DNA of 64,000 nucleotides from an uncultured Rhizobiaceae group bacterium (GTDB lineage Bacteria; Pseudomonadota; Alphaproteobacteria; Rhizobiales; Rhizobiaceae): NCBI GenBank assembly GCA_947501445.1, contig CANMVS010000016.1, positions 81,375-145,374 of the forward strand, read 5' to 3'. Below are positions 32,438-42,165 of the stretch, piece after piece. The position numbers and the translations under genes are program-made. Each line of letters starts with the position of its first letter. Positions within the stretch are counted from its first letter, which is position 1. Under the pieces are notes generated by a model, which was not told where the DNA came from, made no database searches, and was given only the letters and a program-made list of their open reading frames with translations.

Positions 32438-32728
32438 ATGAAACATGACGACACCCGACATTGGCGCGGATGGTACAAGCTGGCGCGCTGGCAACGGTTG
32501 CGACGTACCCGCCTTGCAGAACAGCCTTTGTGCGAGCGATGCCTTGAACAAGAGATAATCGAACCCGCCACTGTCGTGCACCACAAGGTGCCACACAAGG
32601 GCGACGAAGACCTGTTCTGGTCTGGTCCATTCGAGAACCTATGCAAGCCACATCACGACTCACACGGCCAACTGGAAGACCACGGCAAGAAGGTCATTCG
32701 GTTCGATGCGGACGGCTGGCCAATGTGA
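32438..32728 (+). CDS. HNH endonuclease of the packaging module
   Basis: 96 aa. LCERCLEQ...VVHHKVPHKGDEDL...NLCKPHHDSH is the HNH motif with structural Cys. An HNH protein directly before terminase genes is a conserved arrangement; in phages such as HK97 it is needed, with terminase, for DNA cutting during packaging. Confidence 0.88.
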   Translation: MKHDDTRHWRGWYKLARWQRLRRTRLAEQPLCERCLEQEIIEPATVVHHKVPHKGDEDLFWSGPFENLCKPHHDSHGQLEDHGKKVIRFDADGWPM

Positions 32729-32929
32729 TCAAAAAAAAGCAAAAAAAGCAAAAAATTGTTCAAAAAACTGCATTTTTTTGTTGACAGACGCGAGTCGGCG
32801 TGATACAATGAAGGGTTGCGCATTTGTCACACCTCTGGGGGTATCGAAACTTAAAAATCTTTTTTTTCTCGGACCGGCGTGGGTAGTTTGCGCACACTTT
32901 TCCAATTCAAATTATGAGGCTAGTTGAAG

Positions 32930-33325
32930 ATGGCACGGCCACGCACGCCAAAGGCGAAGGCCGACATTACCGGCCAATCATACAAGCGAAAAACCAAATT
33001 CGAAGACCGACACGAACCCGTCGTCAATGATGGGCTTGGCGATGCTCCTAAATGGATTGTTGATACTGAGACAAACAAGGCTCGCGACGCGTGGGAGACA
33101 TTACGCAACGACATACCGTGGCTAAACAGCAGTCATCGAATGCTCGTGGCGACAGCAAGCAATATTCTTGGACGCATGATCGCGGGGCAAGATTGCGGAG
33201 TCCAGGCCTTGAACTTGTTTCGACAATGTTTAGGGCAAATGGGCGCGACGCCGGCGGATGCGAGTAAAGCGGGTGCGAAGCCAGGCGATGACAAAAGCGA
33301 CGACCCGGCAGACGAATTCTTCTAA
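32930..33325 (+). CDS. terS: terminase small subunit (P27-like)
   Basis: 131 aa from MARPRTPKAKADITGQ. Basic N-terminus, then a helical region (WETLRNDIPWLNSSHRML) and an acidic tail (DDKSDDPADEFF). Position before the large terminase and the general pattern match P27-family small subunits. Recognises phage DNA for packaging. Confidence 0.75.
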   Translation: MARPRTPKAKADITGQSYKRKTKFEDRHEPVVNDGLGDAPKWIVDTETNKARDAWETLRNDIPWLNSSHRMLVATASNILGRMIAGQDCGVQALNLFRQCLGQMGATPADASKAGAKPGDDKSDDPADEFF

Positions 33326-35210
33326 GGGGCTGCCCAAACATCTTGACCCACCCTACCCTCACGGTGATGTTGACGAATACGCAGAAAAAGTAATTGCCGG
33401 TGAAATTGTTGCCGGACCTCATGTAAGAAACGCGTGCCGCCGTCATAAGAACGACCGCAAGAATGCTCGCACGCGCGGTGTTCATTGGGACCAGGAGGCC
33501 GCCGAGCGCGTATTTCGCTATTTTGAATCTGTTCTATGCCTGAACGGCGGCCAGTTTGAAGGGCGACCGTTCAAGCTTCATGCTTCGCAAAAATTCGTTG
33601 TCGGCTCGATATTCGGGTGGAGGATTGTTGAATCCGATGGTGCCTTAGTGCGCCGGTTTCGCCGGTCATACATCGAGCAGGGCAAAGGAAATGGTAAATC
33701 GCCGCTGGCTGCCGGAGTCGGTATGTACGCGATGACTTCCGATGGTGAGTCCGCCGCCGAAATCTATGCAGCCGCAGCTGATAAGAGCCAGGCATTCGTC
33801 TTGTTTCGTGATGCAGTTGCAATGTATGACCAGTCGCCAAAACTGAAAGCACAACTGACGCCAAGCGGTGGCAACCCCGTTTGGAACCTGTCGTTTATGA
33901 AGAAGCGTTCGTTCTTTCGGCCTATCTCCCGCGAAGGCGCACACAGTGGACCGCGTCCGTACGTGGCTCTGTGCGATGAAATCCACGAACACCCGGACGG
34001 CAAGGTTATTGAAATGCTGGAACGCGGATTCAAATTCCGGCGCCAGCCTTTGCTTTTCATGATTACAAATTCTGGCAGTGACCGGAATACGATTTGTTGG
34101 GACGAGCACCAGCATGCGGTGAAAGTTGCCGCTGGCACGATCACGCCAGACGAAGATTTCACCTTTGTTGGTGAGGTCGTCGACGACAGATCGTTTTCGT
34201 ATGTCTGCGCGCTGGACAAAAAGGACGACCCTTTCACGGATCCTACGTGCTGGCAGAAAGCAAATCCGCTTTTCGGTGTCACACTGAAGCACGATTATCT
34301 TGCCGGTGTAGTTGCGCAGGCAAAGGATATTCCAAGTAAGCGGAATGGAATTTTGCGTCTGCATTTTTGTGTGTGGACGGATTCCGACATCAACTGGATA
34401 CCGCGCAATCTCATTGATAATGTCACGGCTGATTTCGACCCGTATGAAGAGCATGCGGGCAAAGAAATAAATGCGGCCGGCTTGGATTTATCCGGCACCA
34501 AAGACTTAACAGCCGCTGCATTCGTTGTGCAGACGGGCACCAAACGCGTCATACGCGAAGACGGTGAGGAAGCCGACCTACCAACTTACGACGCATGGAT
34601 TGAAGCCTGGTCACCAGGCGACACGCTCGACGAACGGTCGAAAGAAGACCACGTGCCTTACCGGCTTTGGGTCGACCAGGGGTACCTGCGTGCACCGCCC
34701 GGAAAAAGGATTCGATATGACCATGTTGCAGCGTTGTTTGCGAAACTTAATTCTGAGTGCGGCATTAACGTTTTGGCTTACGATAACTACAGCTACGACA
34801 AGTTCGAAGACGAACTTGACTCCTATGGTGTGGATTTACAGACCGTAAATCACCCTCAAGGCGGTAAGAAACGCGCAAAACCAAGTGAAGAAAAGATTGC
34901 CGAAGCAAAAGCGAACGGCGAACCAACCCCACTTGGGCTTTGGATGCCGGGAAGTATTGCCGAACTGGAAACGCTCATTCTTGAGGAGCGCATTCGTCTT
35001 CGTAAATCGCCTGTCTTGATTACCGCGCTCATGGGTGTGGCAATCGAAACGGATCCGCTGATGGGCAATCAGTGGTTTTCAAAAAAGAAATCAACAGTCC
35101 GAATTGACCCGGCTGTCGCGTTGGCGATGGCGGTTGGTGCCGCAGCTGACGGCAAGGTGGATCAAAGCAAATCCTTTTGGGAAGTGCTTGACCCGGACGG
35201 CGAATATTAA
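33288..35210 (+). CDS. terL: terminase large subunit
   Basis: 640 aa from the ATG at 33288, overlapping terS by 38 bp (a further start at 33258 is possible). ATPase motif EQGKGNGKSPLAAG and a Walker B region YVALCDEIHEH, then a nuclease domain (AGLDLSGTKDLTAAAFVV, with the metal-binding Asp; LAYDNYSYDKFEDEL). HK97/lambdoid-type TerL that drives DNA into the head. Confidence 0.94.
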   Translation: MTKATTRQTNSSKGLPKHLDPPYPHGDVDEYAEKVIAGEIVAGPHVRNACRRHKNDRKNARTRGVHWDQEAAERVFRYFESVLCLNGGQFEGRPFKLHASQKFVVGSIFGWRIVESDGALVRRFRRSYIEQGKGNGKSPLAAGVGMYAMTSDGESAAEIYAAAADKSQAFVLFRDAVAMYDQSPKLKAQLTPSGGNPVWNLSFMKKRSFFRPISREGAHSGPRPYVALCDEIHEHPDGKVIEMLERGFKFRRQPLLFMITNSGSDRNTICWDEHQHAVKVAAGTITPDEDFTFVGEVVDDRSFSYVCALDKKDDPFTDPTCWQKANPLFGVTLKHDYLAGVVAQAKDIPSKRNGILRLHFCVWTDSDINWIPRNLIDNVTADFDPYEEHAGKEINAAGLDLSGTKDLTAAAFVVQTGTKRVIREDGEEADLPTYDAWIEAWSPGDTLDERSKEDHVPYRLWVDQGYLRAPPGKRIRYDHVAALFAKLNSECGINVLAYDNYSYDKFEDELDSYGVDLQTVNHPQGGKKRAKPSEEKIAEAKANGEPTPLGLWMPGSIAELETLILEERIRLRKSPVLITALMGVAIETDPLMGNQWFSKKKSTVRIDPAVALAMAVGAAADGKVDQSKSFWEVLDPDGEY

Positions 35211-35238
35211 ACCAGGCAGCTAATTCTAGGAATCATAA

Positions 35239-36471
35239 ATGGGTATTTGGGATTGGCTGCCCGGTAAGAAGGCCAGCGAAGCAAAGGACGTGTCTTTTTC
35301 GCAGGCGTTTCTGGATTACTTCAATATGACATCGGTGAAATCTGGTGCTCGTGTTGATTGGCAAACCGCACTTGACGTAACGACGGTACTTGCCGCAGCG
35401 CGCGTTATCGCAAATGGCGTGGCGCAAGTTCCGCTTCGGGTTATGCGGGAAACCGCAGACGGTTTGGGTAGCGAACTGGCAACCGACCATCATCTTTACA
35501 AGGTGCTCAATCGGAAGCCGAATACATGGCAAACATCGTTCGAATTACGTGAAACGATGGTTTTGCATCTCGTTTTGACCGGGAATGCGTATCTTTACAT
35601 AAATAGGGTTCGTGGAAAGATCAGGGAGCTAATTCTGATCGACCCGGGATTCGTCACAATCACCCGGAACGACGACTATTCGCTTGAATACACAATTCGT
35701 GGTGTTGATGGTTCTACACAGACCTTGCCACAGAGCCTTATCTGGCACCTTCGTGGACCGTCATGGGACGGCTACCGGGGGTTGGACGCGGTAAAACACG
35801 CTCGTGAGGCAATCGGCCTCGCTATCGTTACTGAACAAACCCACGCGGAAATGCATCGAAATGGTGTCCAGGCCAGCGGCACGTATGCCACCGAACAAAA
35901 GATTGATCCCGACAAATTCAAACAGATCCAAAAATGGATTGCTGCACAGATCGGCAGCGAAAACAGGCACAAACCATTCATAATTGACTCTGGCTTCAAA
36001 TGGCAGCAGCAATCAATGACTGGTGTCGATGCGCAGCATCTGGAAACCCGAAAATATCAGGTCGAAATGGTCTGTCAGGCATTGGGTGTGTTCCCGCAAA
36101 TGATCGGGCACGCCGGGCAAGCGATGACGTTTGCGAGCGCTGAACAGGTGTTTCTCGCCCATGTCGTTCACACGTTAGGACCTTGGTGGCGCCGAATTGA
36201 GGAATCAATCGACAACAATCTGCTGAACGGTGTTGGCGACGAAATTTACTTCGCAAAGTTCAACGCAAATTCACTCATGCGTGGCGCCACAAAAGACCGC
36301 GGTGAGTATTACGCGAAAGCGCTTGGTTCAGGTGGTTCACCCGCCTTCATGACTCCAAACGAAATCCGCGCTCTTGAAGACTTAAACCCCATAAAAGGCG
36401 GCGAGGAATTGCCCAAACCGATAAACATCGGCGGCGTGAAACCTGCAACGACGGAACCCCCAAAGACATGA
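35239..36471 (+). CDS. HK97-type portal protein
   Basis: 410 aa. DVTTVLAAARVIANGVAQVP, LVLTGNAYLYINR and GVFPQMIGH-type blocks are those of the HK97 portal family. Forms the dodecameric gate for DNA. ATGA overlap with the protease gene. Confidence 0.94.
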   Translation: MGIWDWLPGKKASEAKDVSFSQAFLDYFNMTSVKSGARVDWQTALDVTTVLAAARVIANGVAQVPLRVMRETADGLGSELATDHHLYKVLNRKPNTWQTSFELRETMVLHLVLTGNAYLYINRVRGKIRELILIDPGFVTITRNDDYSLEYTIRGVDGSTQTLPQSLIWHLRGPSWDGYRGLDAVKHAREAIGLAIVTEQTHAEMHRNGVQASGTYATEQKIDPDKFKQIQKWIAAQIGSENRHKPFIIDSGFKWQQQSMTGVDAQHLETRKYQVEMVCQALGVFPQMIGHAGQAMTFASAEQVFLAHVVHTLGPWWRRIEESIDNNLLNGVGDEIYFAKFNANSLMRGATKDRGEYYAKALGSGGSPAFMTPNEIRALEDLNPIKGGEELPKPINIGGVKPATTEPPKT

Positions 36472-37202
36472 CAAAAAACAAGGATAACCAGCCCGTTGAA
36501 TGCAAATTTGTTGGGTTGTCTGAATTAAAATTCGCATCATCTGACGAAGAAATGACTTTCGCGGGTTACGGTGCTGTTTTTGGCAATGTCGACAGTCATG
36601 ACGACGTGATTGCGAAAGGTGCATTCGCCGAGACGCTAAAGAAAGCGCAAGCAGACGGGAATTGGCCTGCAATGCTTTCGCAACACGGCGGGATGTTTGG
36701 TGATGGTGACACGCCAATCGGCGTTTGGACCGAAATGCGCGAAGACGACATAGGTCTTTGGATCGAAGGTAAGTTCGCCCCGACCGAAAAAGGTAAAGAG
36801 GCTTACGCACTTCTGAAAATGAAGCCGCGCCCGGCATTTAACGGGTTATCAATTGGCTATAGAGCCAAAGAATGGGCGCGAGGCACAGAACCAGGTGAGC
36901 CAAGACGCACACTAAAGGCGGTTGAACTGCTGGAGGTGAGTTTGGTTACGTTCCCGTCGAACGGCAAAGCGCGCGTTCTAAACGTGAAATCAGATTTTAA
37001 TCCGCGACTTTTCGAAGACAGCCTGCGTGACGCTGGCTTGTCGCGGGGTGACAGCGTGAAGGCTGTTGCTGTTTTCAAGGAAATGCTTCGTCGTGATGAC
37101 GATGAGCCGACAGATGGTCTCTGTGATGGGGATGACACGGCAGAAAAAAGTGACGCAGTGCTGAAAACGCTTGCCGAACGCATTCGAGCGCTCGCCGCAT
37201 AA
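36468..37202 (+). CDS. prohead protease (S78, HK97 family)
   Basis: 244 aa. FAGYGAVFGNVDSHDDVIAK, the catalytic His in AMLSQHG and Ser in FNGLSIGYRA are family blocks. Cleaves the capsid delta domain. Acidic C-terminal extension with an unknown role. Confidence 0.92.
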   Translation: MTKNKDNQPVECKFVGLSELKFASSDEEMTFAGYGAVFGNVDSHDDVIAKGAFAETLKKAQADGNWPAMLSQHGGMFGDGDTPIGVWTEMREDDIGLWIEGKFAPTEKGKEAYALLKMKPRPAFNGLSIGYRAKEWARGTEPGEPRRTLKAVELLEVSLVTFPSNGKARVLNVKSDFNPRLFEDSLRDAGLSRGDSVKAVAVFKEMLRRDDDEPTDGLCDGDDTAEKSDAVLKTLAERIRALAA

Positions 37203-37247
37203 GCGGAAACCAGCGCAAACAACCCCACATTACAAAGGACTAACAAT

Positions 37248-38549
37248 ATGCCGGATCAAACCGCTATTGAGAAGGTTATGAATGCCTTCGAAGAATTCAA
37301 GACTGCCAATGATGCAGCGCTTGATGAAATCAAGAAAAATGGCGTAACGGACCCCATTCTCACCGACAAAATCGGCAAGATTGAAGACACTCTTGCCAGT
37401 TTTGAGGACGCCAATCAGAAGCTGACGGCTGTTGAGCTTGAGGTTAAGTCTGCCGAGGCCGAAGCCAAAAAGGAAAAGGAACACATCGACGAGATTGAGG
37501 AAAAACTTAATCGACTTTCGATGAGAGGTTCATCTGATCCTGAACAGCGCGCACAGGACCTGAAAACCACGGTCAACGAATGGGCACGGGCCGTTGTCGG
37601 CGCGGCAACCGTCGGTGTTCCGAATCTGTCCGAAGGACAACAGAAAGCGCTGGCGACTGTCACCGAAGAATACAAAGCCTTGGGTGTTGCGAACGACACG
37701 ACCGGTGGTTATCTGGCACCAACTGAATATGTTCGTGAAATCATCAAGGGCGTCACGGAAGTCTCACCTGTCCGCGCACTTGCTCGCGTCCGTAGGACTG
37801 CTTCAAAGGCGATCAGTGTTCCAAAGCGCACAGGCCAGTTTTCTGCACAGTGGGTTGCTGAACAGGGAACCAAGTCCGAAACGGACGGCTTGCGCTACGG
37901 TATGTGGGAAATTCCAAACCACGAACTGTTCGCACTGATCGACATTTCAAACACGAACCTGGAAGACTCTGCCTTTGATCTGGAGGACGAAATTTCGTTC
38001 GAAGCCAAAGAGCAGTTTGCAGTTGCGGAAGGCGCTGCATTTGTTTCAGGTAGCGGTGTCGGTAAACCCGAAGGCTTTCTTGTCGCGGCTGGCGTTGCTA
38101 GTGGCAACTCTGGTTCGGCAACGACCATTGCAGACGCTGAAGGTCAGGCTAATGGCTTGATTGATCTGAAGTATGGTCTGAAAACAGCATACGCACGCAA
38201 TGCAACGTGGACGCTCAACCGCACGACTCTTGGTTCCGTTCGTAAGTTGAAGGACGCCAACAAGGGTTACATTTGGATGCCTGGTATCGCACAAGGTAAG
38301 CCAAACACCATTGATGGTGATCCTTATGTCGAAGTTCCCGATATGCCCAATGAGGGTGCTGGCACTACTCCAATTGCATACGGTGATTTCAAGCGTGCAT
38401 ATACGCTGGTTGATCGTATCCAGATGGAAATGCTTCGGGATCCATACACGCAGGCTACTGGCGGCAACATCCGATTCATCTTCCGTCGCCGTTTGGGTGG
38501 TCAGGTCACGCTTGCTGAAGCCATCCGCAAGCTGAAGTGCGCAGCATAA
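37248..38549 (+). CDS. HK97-type major capsid protein
   Basis: 433 aa. Residues 1-105 are a charged coiled coil, the delta (scaffold) domain expected to be removed by the protease. The rest is the HK97 fold (GGYLAPTEYVREIIKG, EQFAVAEGAAFVSGSGVGKP). Confidence 0.94.
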   Translation: MPDQTAIEKVMNAFEEFKTANDAALDEIKKNGVTDPILTDKIGKIEDTLASFEDANQKLTAVELEVKSAEAEAKKEKEHIDEIEEKLNRLSMRGSSDPEQRAQDLKTTVNEWARAVVGAATVGVPNLSEGQQKALATVTEEYKALGVANDTTGGYLAPTEYVREIIKGVTEVSPVRALARVRRTASKAISVPKRTGQFSAQWVAEQGTKSETDGLRYGMWEIPNHELFALIDISNTNLEDSAFDLEDEISFEAKEQFAVAEGAAFVSGSGVGKPEGFLVAAGVASGNSGSATTIADAEGQANGLIDLKYGLKTAYARNATWTLNRTTLGSVRKLKDANKGYIWMPGIAQGKPNTIDGDPYVEVPDMPNEGAGTTPIAYGDFKRAYTLVDRIQMEMLRDPYTQATGGNIRFIFRRRLGGQVTLAEAIRKLKCAA

Positions 38550-38615
38550 CCCACCAGGCTTTGGGCGCGTCACAAGGGCGCGTCCGTTCCATTTTACAGA
38601 TAAGGAGTAAGCCTG

Positions 38616-39047
38616 ATGGCTTCAAAAGATTCTCATAACGGACTGCATTTCGTTCCGTTGATTGTGCCCGCAGCTGCACGTACTGACGACACACCCATCG
38701 TTTCCGCAATTATCGACACTATTGGTTACGAAAGTGCGGAGTTCGTTCTTGTTACCGGTGCAAATACCGATGCTGACGCCACGTTCGCTGTTCTCGTTGA
38801 AGACGGTGATGCGTCCGACATGTCAGACAATTCGCCAGTTGAGGATAAGCATCTGCTTGGCTCAGAAGCCGAAGCAGGTTTTGCGTTTGGCGACGACAAC
38901 GAATGTCGGAAGATCGGTTACACCGGTGGCAAGCGTTATGCGCGCGTAACGGTGACCCCAAGCGGCAACGGTGCGGGCAATATTTTCCTGGCCGGTGTTG
39001 CTGTTCTTGGGCACCCTCGTTCGGCACCAACCCCGACACTTAGCTAA
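38616..39047 (+). CDS. probable head-associated protein
   Basis: 143 aa. Contains LLGSEAEAGFAFGDDNECRK and KRYARVTVTPSGNGAGN, a pattern seen in proteins encoded right after the capsid in alphaproteobacterial siphophages. Beta-rich, so possibly a capsid decoration protein. Confidence 0.7.
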   Translation: MASKDSHNGLHFVPLIVPAAARTDDTPIVSAIIDTIGYESAEFVLVTGANTDADATFAVLVEDGDASDMSDNSPVEDKHLLGSEAEAGFAFGDDNECRKIGYTGGKRYARVTVTPSGNGAGNIFLAGVAVLGHPRSAPTPTLS

Positions 39048-39295
39048 TGAATTACAAGGTTGTTAAGCCGTTCCCATTTTCGGTGGATGGCATTACGTGC
39101 GTTGGCCTGAAAATCGGGGACGAGCGTAACGACTTTGGTGATATGGCCGATGGCCTGATTGCGGAAGGCTATATTGATGCTGCGGAGGTTGTCTCCGCAA
39201 AACCAGACCCGGAACCCGTAGTTGCGCCAGTTGCAGTCACGGAACCGGCACCCGCAGTTAAAAAAGCAACACCGAAACAGTCCCGCAAGCGGTAA
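39047..39295 (+). CDS. hypothetical head-module protein
   Basis: 82 aa, TAATG overlap with the preceding gene. N-terminal small domain (KVVKPFPFSVDGITCVGLKI), then a Pro/Ala linker and a basic end (KKATPKQSRKR). Similar small genes often lie between capsid and connector. Confidence 0.65.
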   Translation: MNYKVVKPFPFSVDGITCVGLKIGDERNDFGDMADGLIAEGYIDAAEVVSAKPDPEPVVAPVAVTEPAPAVKKATPKQSRKR

Positions 39296-39304
39296 GGATA
39301 TCTA

Positions 39305-39880
39305 ATGGCGCTGAAACTGGTTACGCCACAAACGGCGCCATTGGTTTCATTGGCGGAAGCCAAGAAACAACTGAACATCCTCCATAATGATGATGACGAT
39401 TACATCACGGCATTGGTTGCAACTGCCGAAGAACATATCGGCGGCGTATCCGGCTGGACTGGCCGCGCGCTGGTAAATTCAACGTGGGAATACAGTCTCG
39501 ACAGTTTCCCCGCCTACCAGCTGCAATTACCGAAACCGCCGCTGATATCGATTGAAGCTATTGAATATGTCGACGTCGATGGCGTCACGCAATCGCTTGC
39601 GGGATATCGCTCATTTGGAGTGAACGACACAAATCAATGCGGGTATGCTTTACCTGCTTACGACGGCGAATGGCCGGGCACTCGTGACAACGACCCGGAA
39701 GCGGTTCGTGTGACGTTTAAGGCTGGATATGCGACGGCGCCAACCCCGATAAAACACGCTGTATTGTTGATGGTTTCCGATTGGTTCGAAAACCGCGAAG
39801 ACAGCAGCGAAATCAAACTTGAACAAATTCCGCACAGCGCCGAAGCGCTTTTGATGCCCTTTCGGTTTTGGTCTGTATGA
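39305..39880 (+). CDS. head-tail connector (gp6-like)
   Basis: 191 aa. LVSLAEAKKQLNILHNDDDD and YITALVATAEEHIGGVSGWTG match the phage gp6-like connector family. Joins the portal to the neck. Confidence 0.9.
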   Translation: MALKLVTPQTAPLVSLAEAKKQLNILHNDDDDYITALVATAEEHIGGVSGWTGRALVNSTWEYSLDSFPAYQLQLPKPPLISIEAIEYVDVDGVTQSLAGYRSFGVNDTNQCGYALPAYDGEWPGTRDNDPEAVRVTFKAGYATAPTPIKHAVLLMVSDWFENREDSSEIKLEQIPHSAEALLMPFRFWSV

Positions 39881-39898
39881 CAATGCGAGGCGACCATC

Positions 39899-40087
39899 AT
39901 GACGTGGGTTCATTTTACCAATGACTTCGACTGGAAACCATCGCAACCGGTCACCATTGCATACAAAGCCGGCTCGACAAAAAACGTAACACGCAGATGT
40001 GCCGAACGCGCCATTGCGGATGGCAAGGCGGTGAAAGGGAAAATAGACGATGCGGAAGAGGAAACGCAGGGGTGCGGGGAGATATAA
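39899..40087 (+). CDS. small hypothetical protein
   Basis: 62 aa starting MTWVHFTNDFDWKP. Compact basic domain (AYKAGSTKNVTRRCAERAIA). Overlaps the head-closure gene by 38 bp. Short neck-module proteins of this type are common; role unknown. Confidence 0.65.
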   Translation: MTWVHFTNDFDWKPSQPVTIAYKAGSTKNVTRRCAERAIADGKAVKGKIDDAEEETQGCGEI

Positions 40088-40409
40088 TCGACTGATCACA
40101 TTCCAGCGGCGACAAGCTGTTGATGACGGTTTTGGTAATACCAAGGGTGATTGGGAAGACATATTTACCAGCCCGGCGCGACTTGAGCCAAAACTAGGTG
40201 GAGAGGCCACCACAGCCGCTCGATTACAGGGCACACAGCCGCATATGATGACTATCCGCAGCAACACAGCCGCGCGGGAAGTAACGCCCGCCTGGCGCGC
40301 TTACGACGCCCGCAATACCAAGCTGGTTTTTGACATCAAAAGCGCAATCAATCCAGACGAACGCAACGGCGATATTGAATTGCTTGTTGTCGAAAACGGA
40401 TCCGGCTGA
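40050..40409 (+). CDS. head-tail adaptor / head-closure protein
   Basis: 119 aa. RLITFQRRQAVDDGFGNTKG...ARLEPKLGGE fits the SPP1 gp16-like head-tail joining family. Confidence 0.85.
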   Translation: MRKRKRRGAGRYNRLITFQRRQAVDDGFGNTKGDWEDIFTSPARLEPKLGGEATTAARLQGTQPHMMTIRSNTAAREVTPAWRAYDARNTKLVFDIKSAINPDERNGDIELLVVENGSG

Positions 40410-40888
40410 TGGCGCGCACGGTCAAAATTCTCGGCTTGAAGTCGCTCAATCGGAAACTCACAAAATTACCGCAGGCTGCCGAGGCAGCAATTCGCAAAGC
40501 GATGGCAACTGGCGCAGACGAAATTGTCGCGTTGATGAAGTCGTTGGTTGCTGTTGATAGCGGTGCCCTCAAGGCTTCAATTGGGTGGACGTGGGGCGAT
40601 AAACCAAAAGGCAGTGTGTCCATCGCAACGGTGAAATCAAAAGACGGCAGTCTGCGTATTACGATCTTCGCTGGAAACGACAAGATTTGGTACGCACGGT
40701 TGGTTGAATTTGGTGCTCCAAAGCATATCGCGGGCGGTTTGTTCAAGGGTCTCAAGCATCCTGGTGCGCCTGCGCAGCCCTTCTTTTTTGTCAGCTTTCG
40801 TGCACTTCGACGCCGAACCAAATCGCGCATCACGCGAGCAATTACAAAATCAGCAAGACAGGCAGTTGCGGATGGATCCAACTCTTGA
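40409..40888 (+). CDS. HK97 gp10-family protein
   Basis: 159 aa. GLKSLNRKLTKLPQAAEAAI, VAVDSGALKASIGW and WYARLVEFGAP are the family blocks; likely tail completion or neck protein. Confidence 0.88.
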   Translation: MARTVKILGLKSLNRKLTKLPQAAEAAIRKAMATGADEIVALMKSLVAVDSGALKASIGWTWGDKPKGSVSIATVKSKDGSLRITIFAGNDKIWYARLVEFGAPKHIAGGLFKGLKHPGAPAQPFFFVSFRALRRRTKSRITRAITKSARQAVADGSNS

Positions 40889-41288
40889 ATTACAGGGCGC
40901 AATCGTTACGCGTCTGAAGGCATACACAGACCTCACCGATATCGTCGGCGCTCGGATTTATGACGAAGTACCGGTTAACGACCACGGTGAGGTTTCGCCC
41001 GCGATTTTTCCCTATGTCAGCATCGGCCCAACAAGCGCATTCAGCGACAATGCCGAATGTGTCATCACCGACGACATAACATTCCAGATTGACGCATGGT
41101 CAATTGACGTTGGCATGCCGCAAGTTCGGCGGCTGGCACATGCTATTCGCTCGGCGTTCCGTGACTATGAATTCAGTCTAACGGAAAACGCGCTCGTTTT
41201 GTTTGAGCACGACCGCACAGACTACCTTCGAGACAGCGATGTCAAACACGCATCCATTCGTTTTACCGCGGTTGTTGAACAGCCGTAA
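40872..41288 (+). CDS. DUF3168 tail completion protein
   Basis: 138 aa from MDPTLELQGAI. LELQGAIVTRLKAYTDLTDI, GARIYDEVP and FPYVSIGPT identify DUF3168, the tail-terminator group. Overlaps the gp10-like gene by 17 bp. Confidence 0.88.
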   Translation: MDPTLELQGAIVTRLKAYTDLTDIVGARIYDEVPVNDHGEVSPAIFPYVSIGPTSAFSDNAECVITDDITFQIDAWSIDVGMPQVRRLAHAIRSAFRDYEFSLTENALVLFEHDRTDYLRDSDVKHASIRFTAVVEQP

Positions 41289-41312
41289 CCCCACACAAAA
41301 GGACTCATTTCT

Positions 41313-41750
41313 ATGACGCAACCAACCACTGCCAGGTTTGGTAAATTTCGGGTTTTGCTCGGCAATACCGCCGACCCAATCGTCTACGCAGCACCGTGCG
41401 GCTTCACCAGTAAGTCGCTGTCCCTCACCAAGAACCTGACCGACGTCAATCTTCCCGATTGCGACGATCCCGATGCTGTTTCTTGGGTTGGCCGGGACGC
41501 GGAAAGTCTGTCGGCGTCCGTATCCGGTGAAGGTGTTCTTGCATCTGAATCAGTCGAAACATGGCTTGATGCATGGGAGGACAGCGACGCCATTCCGGTC
41601 AAAATCGAAGTTGAATTCGCGGCCAAAACCGTAACCTGGACTGGCCTCATGCATGTATCAACATTTACGGCCGGCGCAGAACAGGGCGGTCGCGTGACTG
41701 CTTCCGTTGAACTGCAATCCGATGGTGAACTGACACGGGCGGTTGCCTAA
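41313..41750 (+). CDS. major tail (tube) protein
   Basis: 145 aa. Position after DUF3168 and before the GTA gp10-like gene, plus DVNLPDCDDPDAVSWVGRDA and FTAGAEQGGRVTASVELQS, identify a siphophage tube protein. Confidence 0.88.
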   Translation: MTQPTTARFGKFRVLLGNTADPIVYAAPCGFTSKSLSLTKNLTDVNLPDCDDPDAVSWVGRDAESLSASVSGEGVLASESVETWLDAWEDSDAIPVKIEVEFAAKTVTWTGLMHVSTFTAGAEQGGRVTASVELQSDGELTRAVA

Positions 41751-42109
41751 TGAGCCGTGATGCGCGGTTAGAGTTGACGTTCGGTGACGGGGATTATTCT
41801 TTCCGTCTTGGTTGGGGTGAACTTGCCGAGTTGCAGGAAAAATGTGACGCGGGACCATACGTTGTTTTACAGAGATTGATGGACAGCACTTGGAAGTTGA
41901 ACGACATTTCGCACACAATCCGGTTGGGGTTGATTGGCGGTGGAATGGTGCCTGTCGATGCTTTGAAACTCGTGCGGTGCTACGTTGAAGACAGACCACC
42001 CGCCGAAAATTTACTGTATGCGCAAGCCATACTAACCGCCGGTGTTATGGGAGCGGAGGACGAGACGCCGGGGGAGCCAGAAGCGGCGGACGAACCGGAG
42101 AAAAACTAA
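41750..42109 (+). CDS. GTA gp10-like tail chaperone
   Basis: 119 aa. LELTFGDGDYSFRLGWGELA and ELQEKCDAGPYVVLQRL match the gene-transfer-agent gp10 family. TAATG overlap with the tube gene. It ends GAG AAA AAC TAA; the chaperone domain continues in the -1 frame (see 42166). Confidence 0.85.
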   Translation: MSRDARLELTFGDGDYSFRLGWGELAELQEKCDAGPYVVLQRLMDSTWKLNDISHTIRLGLIGGGMVPVDALKLVRCYVEDRPPAENLLYAQAILTAGVMGAEDETPGEPEAADEPEKN

Positions 42110-42165
42110 ACTCCCTTCCGAATGGAAAAATTCGTTTCGCCGCTATCTATGGGAATGGTGCCGCG

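Noticed and set aside
33258..33287. Longer terminase start at 33258
   Set aside because: It would deepen overlap with terS to 68 bp without a better ribosome site; the ATG at 33288 was preferred.
40704..40871. Longer start for the DUF3168 gene
   Set aside because: The extension is only the shadow of the gp10-like gene; the family starts at MDPTLELQ.
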